64,000 bases of DNA from an uncultured Eubacteriales bacterium (GCA_900542465.1 UQNS01000004.1:62001-126000), one strand, 5' to 3'. Shown: positions 24,414 to 33,312, counted from the first letter of the stretch. Made by a program: numbers and translations. Notes: generated from the letters alone by a model not told the origin.

Positions 24414-24485
24414 TGGGCTTTCGCCAAGCGGTAAGGCACTGGATTCTGATTCCAGCATTCGGGGGTTCGAATCCCTCAAGCCCAG
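24414..24485 (+). tRNA. tRNA-Gln (anticodon CTG)
   Basis: A complete 72-nt cloverleaf. The acceptor is TGGGCTT/AAGCCCA with discriminator G, and the U1-A72 pair is typical of tRNA-Gln. The D arm is GCC...GGC, the anticodon stem CTGGA/TCCAG around TTCTGAT, and the T arm has TTCGAAT. The anticodon CTG reads CAG. The CCA end is not encoded. It has its own promoter and a strong terminator, so it is a single-gene unit. Confidence 0.97.
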
Positions 24486-24493
24486 CTATAAAA

Positions 24494-24531
24494 ATGGAGC
24501 GGATCTTAAGATCCGCTCCATTTTATTTTTC
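24494..24531 (+). terminator. Terminator after tRNA-Gln
   Basis: A perfect palindrome with stem TGGAGCGGATC/GATCCGCTCCA and a TTAA loop, followed by TTTTATTTTTC. Confidence 0.9.
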
Positions 24532-24584
24532 TGCCATGGTATCGCTATAGGCAAAATGAAACCAAACCTTTTTTGCTATAGACC

Positions 24585-24612
24585 TTGCTTAGACTTTTTT
24601 TCATGATATAAT
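24585..24612 (+). promoter_or_regulatory. Promoter of the sodium symporter gene
   Basis: TTGCTT (24585-24590), 16-nt spacer, TATAAT (24607-24612), about 60 nt before the start. Confidence 0.65.
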
Positions 24613-24671
24613 AATTCTTAATTTTTATTTAATTTTAATATTTTTTTAAAAATCTAACAGGAGGAGTAAAA

Positions 24672-26066
24672 ATGGAAAATAAAAACCGCAGTAATTTCAG
24701 TGGTAAATTTGGGTTCATCATGGCTGCAGCCGGAAGTGCTGTCGGTCTTGGCAACATCTGGCGTTTTCCATATTTAGCAGCTAAAGACCACGGTGGTTTA
24801 TTCTTATTTTGCTATATTATTCTTGCATTAACATTTGGTTTCACCTTGTTAACAACAGAAATAGCGATCGGCAGAAAAACCGGCCAGAGCCCTTTAACTG
24901 CATATGGCGCCATTCATAAAAAATGGAAGGGTATAGGTGTTCTGGCCTGTCTGGTTCCTATTATTATTCTTCCTTATTATTGTGCGATCGGCGGTTGGGT
25001 AATTAAATATCTTACCGTGTATATTACAGGCGGCGGTGCTCAAGCTACGGCTGACGGCTTCTTTACAGGTTTCATCACAGCTAAGTCCCAGCCTGTCATA
25101 TTCACGCTTATATTCCTTGGGATAACAGCCTTTATTATTTTCCGTGGTGTAACTAATGGTATTGAAAAGCTTAACAGAGTACTTATGCCTATATTGATCG
25201 TTCTTATCGCGATCATCTCTATCTACTCTTTGACCCTCAGCCACACTGATGCTAACGGCGTTACAAGAACAGGTCTGGAAGGTCTTAAGATATATGTTAT
25301 TCCTGATTTCACTTCTGTGACCCCGAAAGAGTTCTTACTTATACTCAAGGACGCTCTTGGACAGTTGTTCTTTTCGATCTCTGTAGCTATGGGTATTATG
25401 GTAGCCTACGGATCATATGTTAAGAAGGAAGTAAACTTATTACAGTCTATAAACCATATTGAGTTCTTCGATACATTAGTGGCATTTCTTGCCGGCCTTA
25501 TGATCATTCCTGCAGTTCATGTTTTTATGGGCACAGAGGGTATGGGCGCAGGTCCCGGACTTATGTTCGTATCACTGCCTAAGGTCTTCTCAGCTATGGG
25601 ACCTGTCGGCTCATTTATGGGCGGATTATTCTTTGTAATAGTTACATTTGCTGCCATAACTTCTTCCATTTCTATTATGGAAGCCATCGTTTCAAGCTTT
25701 ATGGACAAGTTCCATTGGTCAAGAAAAAAAGCAACAAGCATAGTTCTTATTTATACTATCGCTGCTGCTGTTATCGTTTGCCTTGGTTATAACTACTTTT
25801 ACTTTGAGGCTAAGCTCCCTAACGGGTCTACGGCTCAGATTCTTGATATACTTGATTATGTCAGCAACAATATTCTTATGCCTCTTGTTGCATTGCTTAC
25901 ATGTATTCTTATCGGATGGGTCGTTAAACCTGAAACGATCATTGAGGAGGTTACTATCGGCGGATATACTTTTAAGCGCCGTAAATTATACGTTGTTATG
26001 ATCAAAGTTATCGCGCCTATCTTTCTTGCACTCTTACTTATTCAGTCATTTGGCGTATTCGGATAA
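24672..26066 (+). CDS. Sodium-dependent symporter, SNF family
   Basis: A neurotransmitter:sodium symporter family (LeuT-fold) transporter, 464 aa, with about 11-12 membrane helices. The first helix carries the family sodium/substrate signature AAAGSAVGLGNIWRFPYLA near 18-36, and helix 6 to 8 segments are recognisable (LGQLFFSISVAMGIMVAYGS, TFAAITSSISIMEA). Bacterial members often carry amino acids, but the substrate cannot be read from sequence. It has a good ribosome site (GGAGGAG) and its own promoter and terminator. Confidence 0.94.
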   Translation: MENKNRSNFSGKFGFIMAAAGSAVGLGNIWRFPYLAAKDHGGLFLFCYIILALTFGFTLLTTEIAIGRKTGQSPLTAYGAIHKKWKGIGVLACLVPIIILPYYCAIGGWVIKYLTVYITGGGAQATADGFFTGFITAKSQPVIFTLIFLGITAFIIFRGVTNGIEKLNRVLMPILIVLIAIISIYSLTLSHTDANGVTRTGLEGLKIYVIPDFTSVTPKEFLLILKDALGQLFFSISVAMGIMVAYGSYVKKEVNLLQSINHIEFFDTLVAFLAGLMIIPAVHVFMGTEGMGAGPGLMFVSLPKVFSAMGPVGSFMGGLFFVIVTFAAITSSISIMEAIVSSFMDKFHWSRKKATSIVLIYTIAAAVIVCLGYNYFYFEAKLPNGSTAQILDILDYVSNNILMPLVALLTCILIGWVVKPETIIEEVTIGGYTFKRRKLYVVMIKVIAPIFLALLLIQSFGVFG

Positions 26067-26068
26067 AA

Positions 26069-26110
26069 AAATAATACCCTGGCGGGTGACCCGCCAGGGT
26101 ATTATTTTTT
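26069..26110. terminator. Bidirectional terminator between the symporter and fnr-like genes
   Basis: A long perfect hairpin, AATAATACCCTGGCGGG with CCCGCCAGGGTATTATT and a 3-nt loop, with A/T runs on both sides. It serves both converging genes. Confidence 0.92.
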
Positions 26111-26819
26111 AGTTTTCAGAGTCTGCCAGACATTTAATACTGGTAAGATCAGCGATCTCAATCCGACTCTGTCCTATTTTTCTTATAAATCCTTCTTTTT
26201 CTAACTCAGATATTTTCCTGCTGACCGTTTCAGCTCTCAGATTAATGCTGGCCGCAATGTCATCAAGCTTGAGTACTATGCTGTTCTCTTCGCTCTTGTT
26301 ATATCTGTAGAGTATAAAAGACGCAACTCTTTTCTTAGGATCGCTTTTAGAAAGGATAATGCTTTTTTTCGCTGCTTCATTCAGCTTCTGTGAAAGCATT
26401 CCGATAATATTCATCGCTACATCAGGCTCTTTCATAACATCCTCAAGATCCTTCCTGCTGATCTTGCACACTTCTGACTTTGCAAGACATATCCCTGAAA
26501 AATGAAACTTTGAATTATTGATAAAAACATCGTCCCATATAGTGTCTCCTGAAGCAATTATATCTATTATCGCTTCTTTCCCGTCATTATTATACGAGGA
26601 AAGCTTCACTCTTCCGCTGTGGATTATATAAATTCCATCTACAGGGTCTCCCTCATCAAAAAGGCAGACTCCCTTCTCATATACTTTTCCAACTGCCCCT
26701 TCCATTATCCTGTTCTGTTTTTCTACAGGCAGGCCTTTTAAAAAAGCAATGCTGTCCAGACATCTGGAATCGCAATCCACACACCAGTCTTTTGCTGTTT
26801 TCTCTTTCTTCTTAATCAT
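26109..26819 (-). CDS. Crp/Fnr family regulator with N-terminal cysteine cluster
   Basis: A 236-aa CRP-family regulator. It has a cyclic-nucleotide-type beta-roll at about 35-125 (GKVYEKGVCLFDEGDPVDGIY over two stretches, then HSGRVKLSSY), a dimer helix at about 135-155 and a winged helix at about 185-228 (LDDIAASINLRAETVSRKI). The N-terminus carries Cys13, Cys16 and Cys20 (CVDCDSRC), and Cys111 and Cys118 follow, a pattern compatible with an Fe-S cluster as in FNR. An oxygen or nitrosative-stress sensor is therefore likely but not shown. It is 23 nt after enolase. Confidence 0.88.
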   Translation of the reverse strand: MIKKKEKTAKDWCVDCDSRCLDSIAFLKGLPVEKQNRIMEGAVGKVYEKGVCLFDEGDPVDGIYIIHSGRVKLSSYNNDGKEAIIDIIASGDTIWDDVFINNSKFHFSGICLAKSEVCKISRKDLEDVMKEPDVAMNIIGMLSQKLNEAAKKSIILSKSDPKKRVASFILYRYNKSEENSIVLKLDDIAASINLRAETVSRKISELEKEGFIRKIGQSRIEIADLTSIKCLADSEN

Positions 26820-26842
26820 CTTCTGACTTCCGCTAAAGGAAT

Positions 26843-28144
26843 TTACTTGTTGAAGTTAAAAGCTTTCTTTCCGGGATAAACCGCGCTGTCTCCAAGCTTT
26901 TCTTCAATACGAAGTAACTGGTTATACTTTGCAACACGCTCTGACCTTGAAGGTGCGCCTGTTTTGATTTGACCGGCATTAAGCGCTACCGCAAGATCAG
27001 CTATAGTCGTATCTTCCGTCTCTCCGGATCTGTGAGATATAATAGCTGTATACCCGGCATTATGAGCTAGCTTGATAGTTTCAAGCGTTTCGGATACTGA
27101 TCCGATCTGGTTCAGCTTGATAAGGATAGAGTTGCCGCATGACTCCTCAATTCCTTTCGCAAGCCTTTTTGAATTAGTCACGAACAGATCATCGCCAACA
27201 AGCTGCACTTTATGACCAAGCCTTTCAGTCATCTTCTTCCAGCCTTCCCAGTCTTCCTCGTCAAGGCCATCTTCGATAGAGTATATCGGATACTTATCCA
27301 CCATTTCTTCCCAATGCGCAATAAGCTCATCTGCTGTCATTTCTTTGCCTGATTTTGGCTGACGGTAGAAGCCGATCCCTTTATCACTCTTCCACTCGGA
27401 TGATGCTGCGTCAAGTGCAATAACAAAGTCTTCTCCCGGTCTGTAACCTGCCATCTCAATAGCCTTAAGAATATGCTCTATGGCATCTTCGTCTGACTTT
27501 AAGTCCGGCGCAAAGCCTCCTTCATCACCAACACTCGTTACGCTGCCCTCTGATAAAAGAAGTTTATGGAGAGCATGGAAAACTTCCGTACACCAGCGAA
27601 GACCTTCACTGAATGAAGGTGCGCCCGCAGGCATTACCATAAATTCCTGTGTATCCACTGAGTTCGATGCGTGAGCGCCTCCATTTAAGATATTCATCAT
27701 AGGAACAGGAAGTCTGTTTCCGTTTAATCCGCCGAAGAAACGATATACAGGGATATCAAGGCCTTTTGCTGCAGCATTGACTGTTGCAAGTGATACCGCA
27801 AGAATAGCATTTGCACCCAAACCAGCTTTATTATCTGTTCCGTCAATCTCAAGCATAACCTTGTCGACAGCATATACATCTGAAGGATCCATTCCGGCGA
27901 TCGCAGGGGATATCTTTTCGTTGATATTAGCCACTGCTGTAAGAACTCCCTTACCGCCATAACGAGCTTTATCACCATCTCTTAATTCCAGCGCTTCAAA
28001 TACGCCTGTAGATGCTCCTGATGGTGCAATACCTCTTCCAATCGTTCCATCTGTAAGGATGACCTCTGCTTCTACCGTTGGATTTCCTCTTGAATCAATG
28101 ACCTGTCTTCCAATAACTTTTTCAATTGCGAGTTGATTGCTCAT
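26843..28144 (-). CDS. eno: Enolase
   Basis: Enolase converts 2-phosphoglycerate to phosphoenolpyruvate in glycolysis. The 433-aa protein is full length. It has IGRQVIDSRGNPTVEAEV at the start, the metal/substrate region SVGDEGGFAPDL, the family signature LIKLNQIGSVSETLE near 336-350 and SHRSGETEDTTIADLAV near 371-387. The ATG follows GGAAGAGG. It is followed closely by the Fnr-like regulator, a plausible two-gene operon. Confidence 0.97.
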   Translation of the reverse strand: MSNQLAIEKVIGRQVIDSRGNPTVEAEVILTDGTIGRGIAPSGASTGVFEALELRDGDKARYGGKGVLTAVANINEKISPAIAGMDPSDVYAVDKVMLEIDGTDNKAGLGANAILAVSLATVNAAAKGLDIPVYRFFGGLNGNRLPVPMMNILNGGAHASNSVDTQEFMVMPAGAPSFSEGLRWCTEVFHALHKLLLSEGSVTSVGDEGGFAPDLKSDEDAIEHILKAIEMAGYRPGEDFVIALDAASSEWKSDKGIGFYRQPKSGKEMTADELIAHWEEMVDKYPIYSIEDGLDEEDWEGWKKMTERLGHKVQLVGDDLFVTNSKRLAKGIEESCGNSILIKLNQIGSVSETLETIKLAHNAGYTAIISHRSGETEDTTIADLAVALNAGQIKTGAPSRSERVAKYNQLLRIEEKLGDSAVYPGKKAFNFNK

Positions 28145-28234
28145 TTAAAACCTCTTCCTTGTTCCTGATCAAATTTTTACGTTTTTAATTACAGCCATAT
28201 CTTATACAATCTTAAGCTTTACTGCAAGAACTAA

Positions 28235-28543
28235 TTAGCACATCTTATTGTGAGCCGTCCTCGCTATTACATCCATCTGCTGTTCTCTGGTCAGGTCGAT
28301 AAATTTAACCGCGTATCCTGATACACGAATAGTAAAGTTTGCATATTCCGGTCTTTCCGGATGTTCCATAGCATCCTTCAGCTTTTCTATCCCAAATACA
28401 TTTACGTTCAGGTGATGGGCTTTTTGCTCAAAGTAACCATCCATTACACTTACCAGATTATTTATCCTCTCGGCCTCCGAGTTACCCATAGCCTCAGGAT
28501 TTATCGTCTGAGTATTGGAGATCCCATCCAACGCATATTCATA
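28235..28543 (-). pseudogene. C-terminal fragment of pyruvate formate-lyase
   Basis: The last ~100 codons of a PFL-type glycyl-radical enzyme. The frame reads EYALDGISNTQTINPEAMG, then AHHLNVNVFG, then the glycyl-radical loop FTIRVSGYAVKFIDLT, and ends in a normal PFL C-terminus. The substrate-binding barrel with the catalytic Cys-Cys is absent. Homology stops at about 28543, where a TetR-like sequence on the other strand begins. The only starts are TTG/ATG without a ribosome site. It could in principle act like the GrcA spare part, which also carries only the radical domain, but the break point argues for a remnant. No pfl activase gene is nearby. Confidence 0.85.
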
Positions 28544-28931
28544 TAGAAATTATTCATCCAAAAATGACGTTATCCTTGAAATAGCAAAAGATCTTTCAGA
28601 TAAAATGACCGGGCATTTTGATGACGCTATGCACATATCCAACCCTGAACTTGTCTTTCTGGATATCTTCAGAGAAATTAAAACCAATAAAAAATACTTT
28701 GAGATCTATCTCAGATCAAAGCAGACCATCGACTTTCTGCTACCCCCGGAATTCAGAGCATCATTCAGCGAAAAGGACTCGACCGGCCTGCAGCGTTACG
28801 CCAATATAGCTGCCTCCAATGCGCTTTCCGGAATCATCGATGTATGGATCGCTGATGGTATGAAAGAAAGTCCTGAAGAAATGGCCAATATCTGCAATTC
28901 TATTTTTGAAGTCCTCCTTCAGTTAAGATAA
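28544..28931 (+). pseudogene. TetR family regulator fragment lacking the DNA-binding domain
   Basis: The frame opens with YRNYSSKNDVILEIAKDLSD, which matches the end of a TetR helix-turn-helix (the usual tyrosine, then a KxxL/V stretch). It continues as an all-helical ligand domain of about 110 aa. The first ~35-40 residues that hold the DNA-binding helices are missing, replaced at about 28543 by pfl sequence from the opposite strand. The frame is still open, so the loss is recent or the piece is tolerated. No ribosome site lies before any start codon. Confidence 0.8.
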
Positions 28932-28948
28932 AAATTACAAAAATTAAC

Positions 28949-28977
28949 TTGATTGTAATGTACGCCTATCTTACACT
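28949..28977 (+). promoter_or_regulatory. Probable promoter of the membrane GDPD gene
   Basis: TTGATT (28949-28954), 17-nt spacer, TACACT (28972-28977). Confidence 0.45.
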
Positions 28978-29008
28978 AAGAATGTCGTAAAAAATATGAA
29001 AAAATTCA

Positions 29009-30796
29009 ATGTCTGCAAAATTATATGGGGATATGATTAAATTAAAAATTAAAAAGAACAATTTACTTAAATATTTTGGGGAATACTCCAGTATCATCTT
29101 ATATCAGCTGGTATCCAAGTCACTGGTCGTCCTGATCATGTGGCTGCTTCGTCAGGCCGTAGGCGGCATTTTATGGGTGACCGGCCGTCCTGCGTTTACC
29201 AGCGGCGATGTTCCCTACCTTCTTAGGACATGGCAGGGTTGGAGCGCTCTGCTTATAGGTTTTACCTCTCTTGTTATTTACACCACATTTGATATAAATG
29301 CCATGATCCTGATGAGTCAGAACGTGCTTTACCATAAGAAAGAGTCTTTTCTTTCCATCTTTAAAAAAGCCTTTTCTTTTTTCCCCAGATTTTTCTCATT
29401 CAGAGGTGTATTGATAATCATCTACGCTTCCTTCTTTACGCCTATGACCTGGGGGGCTCTGGGATTTTCTATCACAAATACCTTTAAGATGCCTGACTTT
29501 ATACTGTCCGCCATAACGAGGCACCCTGTGACCAATGCTCTTTATATACTTGGTCTGATCGTTATGAACCTTTTCGGAGTGGTCTACTTCTTCACCTTCC
29601 ACTACGTGGTTCTTGGCAGAAAGCCGGTATCAAAAGCCATGCTGTCTTCGCGAAATCTTATGTTTAAATACTGGCAGGATGTATTACTGAGGTACATAAC
29701 ATTCTTCCTTAAATGTCTGGCTGTTGCCGGGATCTTTGTCGGTATTTTCATAGTACTTCCTTTGGTTTGTCTGAAATTCAGCGGTATCTCCGGATTTGCT
29801 CTGCACTTTGGCACGATCATGGTTACTGCCTTTATCGTGACCGGTGTAGGATTCTACTTCTTATTGTTTGCACCGCTCCAGCTGGTCAAGCTGACTTCTA
29901 TATACGACAGTTATGAAGATCCGGTAGAACCCCATTCGCATAACAAGGTCTGCTCCTTTAAAAGGTATACGATCGGCATAATAATATACTTCGCCGTCTG
30001 TGCGGGCCTCAGCACTTACTTTGCCTACAACTTTGACTACTACTTCCCGATAAGTAAAGATGCACAGATCATCGCCCACCGTGGAGGCGGTTACCTGTCT
30101 ACCGAGAATACCGTCGAGTCTATTTATGCAGCTTACGATCAGGGTGTTTACGCATCTGAAATAGATATACAAAGAACTGCCGATGATCACTATGTTGTCA
30201 ACCATGATAAGAATTTTTCCAGATTATGCGGTGATTCCAGAAGATCCTATGAAATGACCCTTGATGAGATCAAACGATTGAGGATAGACGGCAAGGCGCC
30301 TGTTGCTACTGTTGAAGAAATGTTAGATGCCGCAAAAGGCAGAGTCCGGCTCTACATCGAACTGAAAGGTGAAACTGCAGACCGCCGGATGGCCGATGAT
30401 ATCTATAAAATGATCAAAGAGCGAGGCATGGAAAAGGACTGTGCCATCATCAGTCTTAATTACAGTCTTATCGATTATACCGAGACCACGTATCCTGAAC
30501 TGGAAACTATATATCTTTGCTACTATTCATTTGGTAAACTGGAGCATCTGAATTGTGACGGCATCGCTCTTGAGGCGGAAACGGCGACCTCCAGGAATAT
30601 CGACTGGATCCACAGCGCCGGCAAACGAGTAGATGTCTGGACTTGTAATACTTCAAGCACCATAAGCCATTTCATATTGAGTAATGTTGACGGTATAATT
30701 ACAGATGATGTGCATCTGTCCAACCACCTCCTGTCATTAATGAAGCAAAGAGGCGATATCCGTCGGATCCTTAACGTTATCATTCCTGAATTATAA
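29009..30796 (+). CDS. Membrane glycerophosphodiester phosphodiesterase
   Basis: A 595-aa two-part protein. Residues about 20-350 form a multi-pass membrane domain of the kind found in front of GDPD domains. Residues about 352-580 are the GDPD enzyme: IIAHRGG with His357 and Arg358, ENTVES near 366-371, YASEIDIQRTADDHYVVNHD, a lysine motif LYIELKGE and the C-terminal VDVWTCN and DGIITDD. The enzyme would cleave glycerophosphodiesters or polyglycerol-phosphate outside or at the membrane. The start at 29009 has no ribosome site. The ATG at 29033 after GGGG may be the true one. Confidence 0.88.
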   Translation: MSAKLYGDMIKLKIKKNNLLKYFGEYSSIILYQLVSKSLVVLIMWLLRQAVGGILWVTGRPAFTSGDVPYLLRTWQGWSALLIGFTSLVIYTTFDINAMILMSQNVLYHKKESFLSIFKKAFSFFPRFFSFRGVLIIIYASFFTPMTWGALGFSITNTFKMPDFILSAITRHPVTNALYILGLIVMNLFGVVYFFTFHYVVLGRKPVSKAMLSSRNLMFKYWQDVLLRYITFFLKCLAVAGIFVGIFIVLPLVCLKFSGISGFALHFGTIMVTAFIVTGVGFYFLLFAPLQLVKLTSIYDSYEDPVEPHSHNKVCSFKRYTIGIIIYFAVCAGLSTYFAYNFDYYFPISKDAQIIAHRGGGYLSTENTVESIYAAYDQGVYASEIDIQRTADDHYVVNHDKNFSRLCGDSRRSYEMTLDEIKRLRIDGKAPVATVEEMLDAAKGRVRLYIELKGETADRRMADDIYKMIKERGMEKDCAIISLNYSLIDYTETTYPELETIYLCYYSFGKLEHLNCDGIALEAETATSRNIDWIHSAGKRVDVWTCNTSSTISHFILSNVDGIITDDVHLSNHLLSLMKQRGDIRRILNVIIPEL

Positions 30797-30800
30797 TTTT

Positions 30801-30836
30801 CACTTGTGCCTTAGTTTTTTATAGCACAGGCATTTT
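30801..30836 (+). terminator. Weak terminator after the GDPD gene
   Basis: A 7-bp stem (CTTGTGC with GCACAGG) around a T-rich loop, followed by CATTTTTCC. Confidence 0.45.
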
Positions 30837-30854
30837 TCCATAATATTTGTTAAA

Positions 30855-30864
30855 ATGTATACAT
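30855..30864 (+). promoter_or_regulatory. ATGTATACAT palindrome upstream of the DUF2238-like gene
   Basis: A perfect 10-bp palindrome just after TTGTTA (30848-30853), placed where a promoter spacer would be. It is a possible operator, on weak evidence. Confidence 0.25.
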
Positions 30865-30915
30865 GTTTGTTTAGTATGGTCTTAAGTCACAGTGTGTTGT
30901 AAGGAGTTTGTAACT

Positions 30916-31728
30916 ATGAATACCTTTAAAGAACACGTAAGATCTAACCTTTCAGAAAGCAGAGCTTCTTTTTTTGTGTATCTTGCTGTAAATATGATCA
31001 CGATCTGTTTCGCCATCCTCAGTATTATCCGATCCAACCCCGGACATTTCTTTTTATGTCTTACAAGCATTGGGCTCTACACCCTACCTACACTCATTCC
31101 TACTATTTTCAGGATGTATGTTCCCCCGCTGTTTAGAGCCATTCTATACCTCTTCATTCTCTCATCTCAGACATTAGGAGAGCTCGCACATTTTTATATT
31201 TATGTTCCTTTTTGGGATACCAGCCTGCATATTCTCAGCGGCTTCCTGTGCGCAGCCTACGGTCTGGCTCTTGTCTACCTGCTGAACCGTGATAAGAAGA
31301 TAGAGTTAAATATTTTCTTCCTCTTACTTGCTTCCATGGGAATAACTATGCTTATCGCCGCCGGTTGGGAGATATTCGAATTTTCCATGGACCATTTTGG
31401 TCTGTTCGATATGCAGAAGGATTATATAGTCCCTCAGATAAGCTCTGTGAAGCTTGGCCTGACAGAACAGGGCGAGCCTCTAAGAATATTCAATATAAGC
31501 CGTACCATAGTCGAAACTGCTGACGGAAGATCCATAGTGATCGATGGCGGATACTTAGATATAGGTATCACGGATACTATGAAGGATCTTATCAACAATT
31601 TCCTTGGCGGCTTCGCTTTCTGCATACTCGCCTTCCTGGCTCTGAAAAAGCATAAACCTATCAAGATCCTGTCTCAGCTCATCATCACACCTTCCGAATG
31701 GCATGATAAAAGACATCGATCTTATTAA
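30916..31728 (+). CDS. DUF2238/YjdF-like integral membrane protein
   Basis: A 270-aa membrane protein with about six helices. It carries motifs that I associate with the DUF2238/YjdF family: PFWDTSLHILSGFLCAAYG in a central helix, AAGWEIFEFSMD in the next, and DTMKDLINNFLGG near the end. The conserved Asp, His and Glu residues in the helices suggest metal or ion handling, but the function is unknown. The ATG at 30916 is chosen because AAGGAG at 30901-30906 is well spaced. The upstream extension to 30892 is not family-like. Confidence 0.75.
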   Translation: MNTFKEHVRSNLSESRASFFVYLAVNMITICFAILSIIRSNPGHFFLCLTSIGLYTLPTLIPTIFRMYVPPLFRAILYLFILSSQTLGELAHFYIYVPFWDTSLHILSGFLCAAYGLALVYLLNRDKKIELNIFFLLLASMGITMLIAAGWEIFEFSMDHFGLFDMQKDYIVPQISSVKLGLTEQGEPLRIFNISRTIVETADGRSIVIDGGYLDIGITDTMKDLINNFLGGFAFCILAFLALKKHKPIKILSQLIITPSEWHDKRHRSY

Positions 31729-31779
31729 TGTTTTCTTACTGAAATGCAGATATTTTTTATATAAATACAGGAAGATAAA

Positions 31780-31788
31780 TGTTATAAT
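31780..31788 (+). promoter_or_regulatory. Extended -10 promoter of the cyclophilin gene
   Basis: TG-T-TATAAT at 31780-31788, 33 nt before the cyclophilin start, with a weak -35. Confidence 0.55.
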
Positions 31789-31820
31789 CTTGAATATATT
31801 AAATTAAAAGGAGAAAGATA

Positions 31821-32345
31821 ATGGCAGAACAAAATCCTATCGTTACAATTAATATGGAAGACGGCGGAGTTATGAAACTTGAGCTCTATCCTGAGATCGC
31901 ACCTGTTTCAGTAAATAACTTCATCAGTCTTATCAATAAAGGCTTCTACAATGGAGTGATCTTCCACAGAGTCATTCCTCAGTTCATGATACAGGGCGGA
32001 GATCCTGAAGGCAGAGGTACAGGCGGACCCGGTTATTCTATAAAAGGTGAATTTGCCGCTAATGGTATAGCTAATGACCTTAAGCACACCAGAGGAGTTC
32101 TTTCAATGGCTCGTTCAGCTGCATACAACTCTGCAGGATCACAGTTCTTCATTATGCATGCAGATGCTCCTCATCTTGACGGACAATATGCTGCTTTCGG
32201 TAAGCTTATCGAAGGCGAAGATGTGCTTGATGCGATCGCTGCAGTCGATACCAATCCTATGGATAAACCAAGGACTCCTGTTGTTATGCAGACTGTGACC
32301 GTCGATACATTCGGTGTTGAATATCCGGAACCGGAAAAAGCTTGA
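31821..32345 (+). CDS. Cyclophilin-type peptidyl-prolyl cis-trans isomerase
   Basis: A 174-aa single-domain cyclophilin without a signal peptide, so cytoplasmic. It has the catalytic arginine in FHRVIPQFMIQGGDPEGRG, then LSMARSAAYNSAGSQFFIMH and the pocket residues HLDGQYAAFGKLIEG. It speeds proline isomerisation during folding. It has its own extended -10 promoter and a perfect terminator, so it is probably monocistronic. Confidence 0.95.
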   Translation: MAEQNPIVTINMEDGGVMKLELYPEIAPVSVNNFISLINKGFYNGVIFHRVIPQFMIQGGDPEGRGTGGPGYSIKGEFAANGIANDLKHTRGVLSMARSAAYNSAGSQFFIMHADAPHLDGQYAAFGKLIEGEDVLDAIAAVDTNPMDKPRTPVVMQTVTVDTFGVEYPEPEKA

Positions 32346-32367
32346 TACAGGCTGTGATACTTATTAG

Positions 32368-32395
32368 AAAACAGTAATTTAATTACTGTTTTTTT
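32368..32395 (+). terminator. Terminator between cyclophilin and fba
   Basis: A perfect stem AAAACAGTAAT/ATTACTGTTTT with loop TTA, then T run. It ends 26 nt before the fba start, so the fba promoter must overlap it or read-through feeds fba. Confidence 0.85.
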
Positions 32396-32420
32396 AGATA
32401 TGAAAGAAAGGATTTATAAT

Positions 32421-33284
32421 ATGTTAGTTTCAGCAAAAGAAATGCTTGATGATGCCGTTAAAGGCCACTATGCAGTAGGTCATTTTAACATAAACAACTT
32501 TGAATGGATCAAAGCTATTCTAACCGCTGCACAGGAAATGCATTCTCCTGTTATCCTTGGCGTATCTGAAGGTGCTGCCAAGTACATGACCGGTTTTAAA
32601 ACTGTCGTTGCAATGGCAGACGCCATGGTCAGCGACATGGGCATCACCGTACCTGTTGCACTTCATCTTGACCATGGTACATACGAAGGATGTCTGAAAT
32701 GTATCGATGCAGGTTTCTCATCAATCATGTTTGACGGTTCTTCATACCCTATCGCGGAAAATGTTGAGAAAACTAAGGAACTTGTCAGAATCTGCGCTGA
32801 AAAGGGCATGTCCCTTGAAGCTGAAGTAGGTGCCATCGGCGGTGAGGAGGATGGCGTGTCCAGCATGGGAGAATGTGCAGATCCGGAAGAATGTAAGGCC
32901 ATAGCTGATCTTGGCGTTGATCTCCTCGCAGCCGGAATAGGTAATATTCATGGCAAGTATCCTGCCAACTGGCCCGGTCTTCGTTTTGACGTCCTTGAGA
33001 GCGTCAAGGCTAAAACCGGAGATCTTCCTCTCGTTCTCCACGGCGGCACCGGAATTCCTGCTGATATGATCCAAAAAGCCATCAACCTTGGAGTTGCTAA
33101 GATCAATGTCAATACCGAGTGTCAGATCGCCTTTACTGCTGCGATCAGAGAGTATATCGAAGCCGGCAAAGATCTTGAAGGCAAGGGCTTCGACCCACGT
33201 AAGGTACTTAAACCTGCTACAGAAGCAATTATTAAAACTGTAAAAGATAAGATCACCCTCTTCGGTTCAGCTGATAAAGCCTGA
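32421..33284 (+). CDS. fba: Class II fructose-1,6-bisphosphate aldolase
   Basis: This aldolase cleaves fructose-1,6-bisphosphate to glyceraldehyde-3-phosphate and dihydroxyacetone phosphate with a zinc ion. The 287-aa protein shows GHFNINNFEW near 20-29, zinc ligands in LHLDHGTYEG near 80-89 and NIHGKYPANWPGL near 180-192, and LHGGTGIP near 213-220. The ATG at 32421 follows AAAGGA. The in-frame start at 32400 lacks one. The sortase gene begins 28 nt downstream, so it may be cotranscribed. Confidence 0.96.
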   Translation: MLVSAKEMLDDAVKGHYAVGHFNINNFEWIKAILTAAQEMHSPVILGVSEGAAKYMTGFKTVVAMADAMVSDMGITVPVALHLDHGTYEGCLKCIDAGFSSIMFDGSSYPIAENVEKTKELVRICAEKGMSLEAEVGAIGGEEDGVSSMGECADPEECKAIADLGVDLLAAGIGNIHGKYPANWPGLRFDVLESVKAKTGDLPLVLHGGTGIPADMIQKAINLGVAKINVNTECQIAFTAAIREYIEAGKDLEGKGFDPRKVLKPATEAIIKTVKDKITLFGSADKA

Positions 33285-33312
33285 TCCTCCGGGTCTTCTT
33301 CAGGGATAATAT

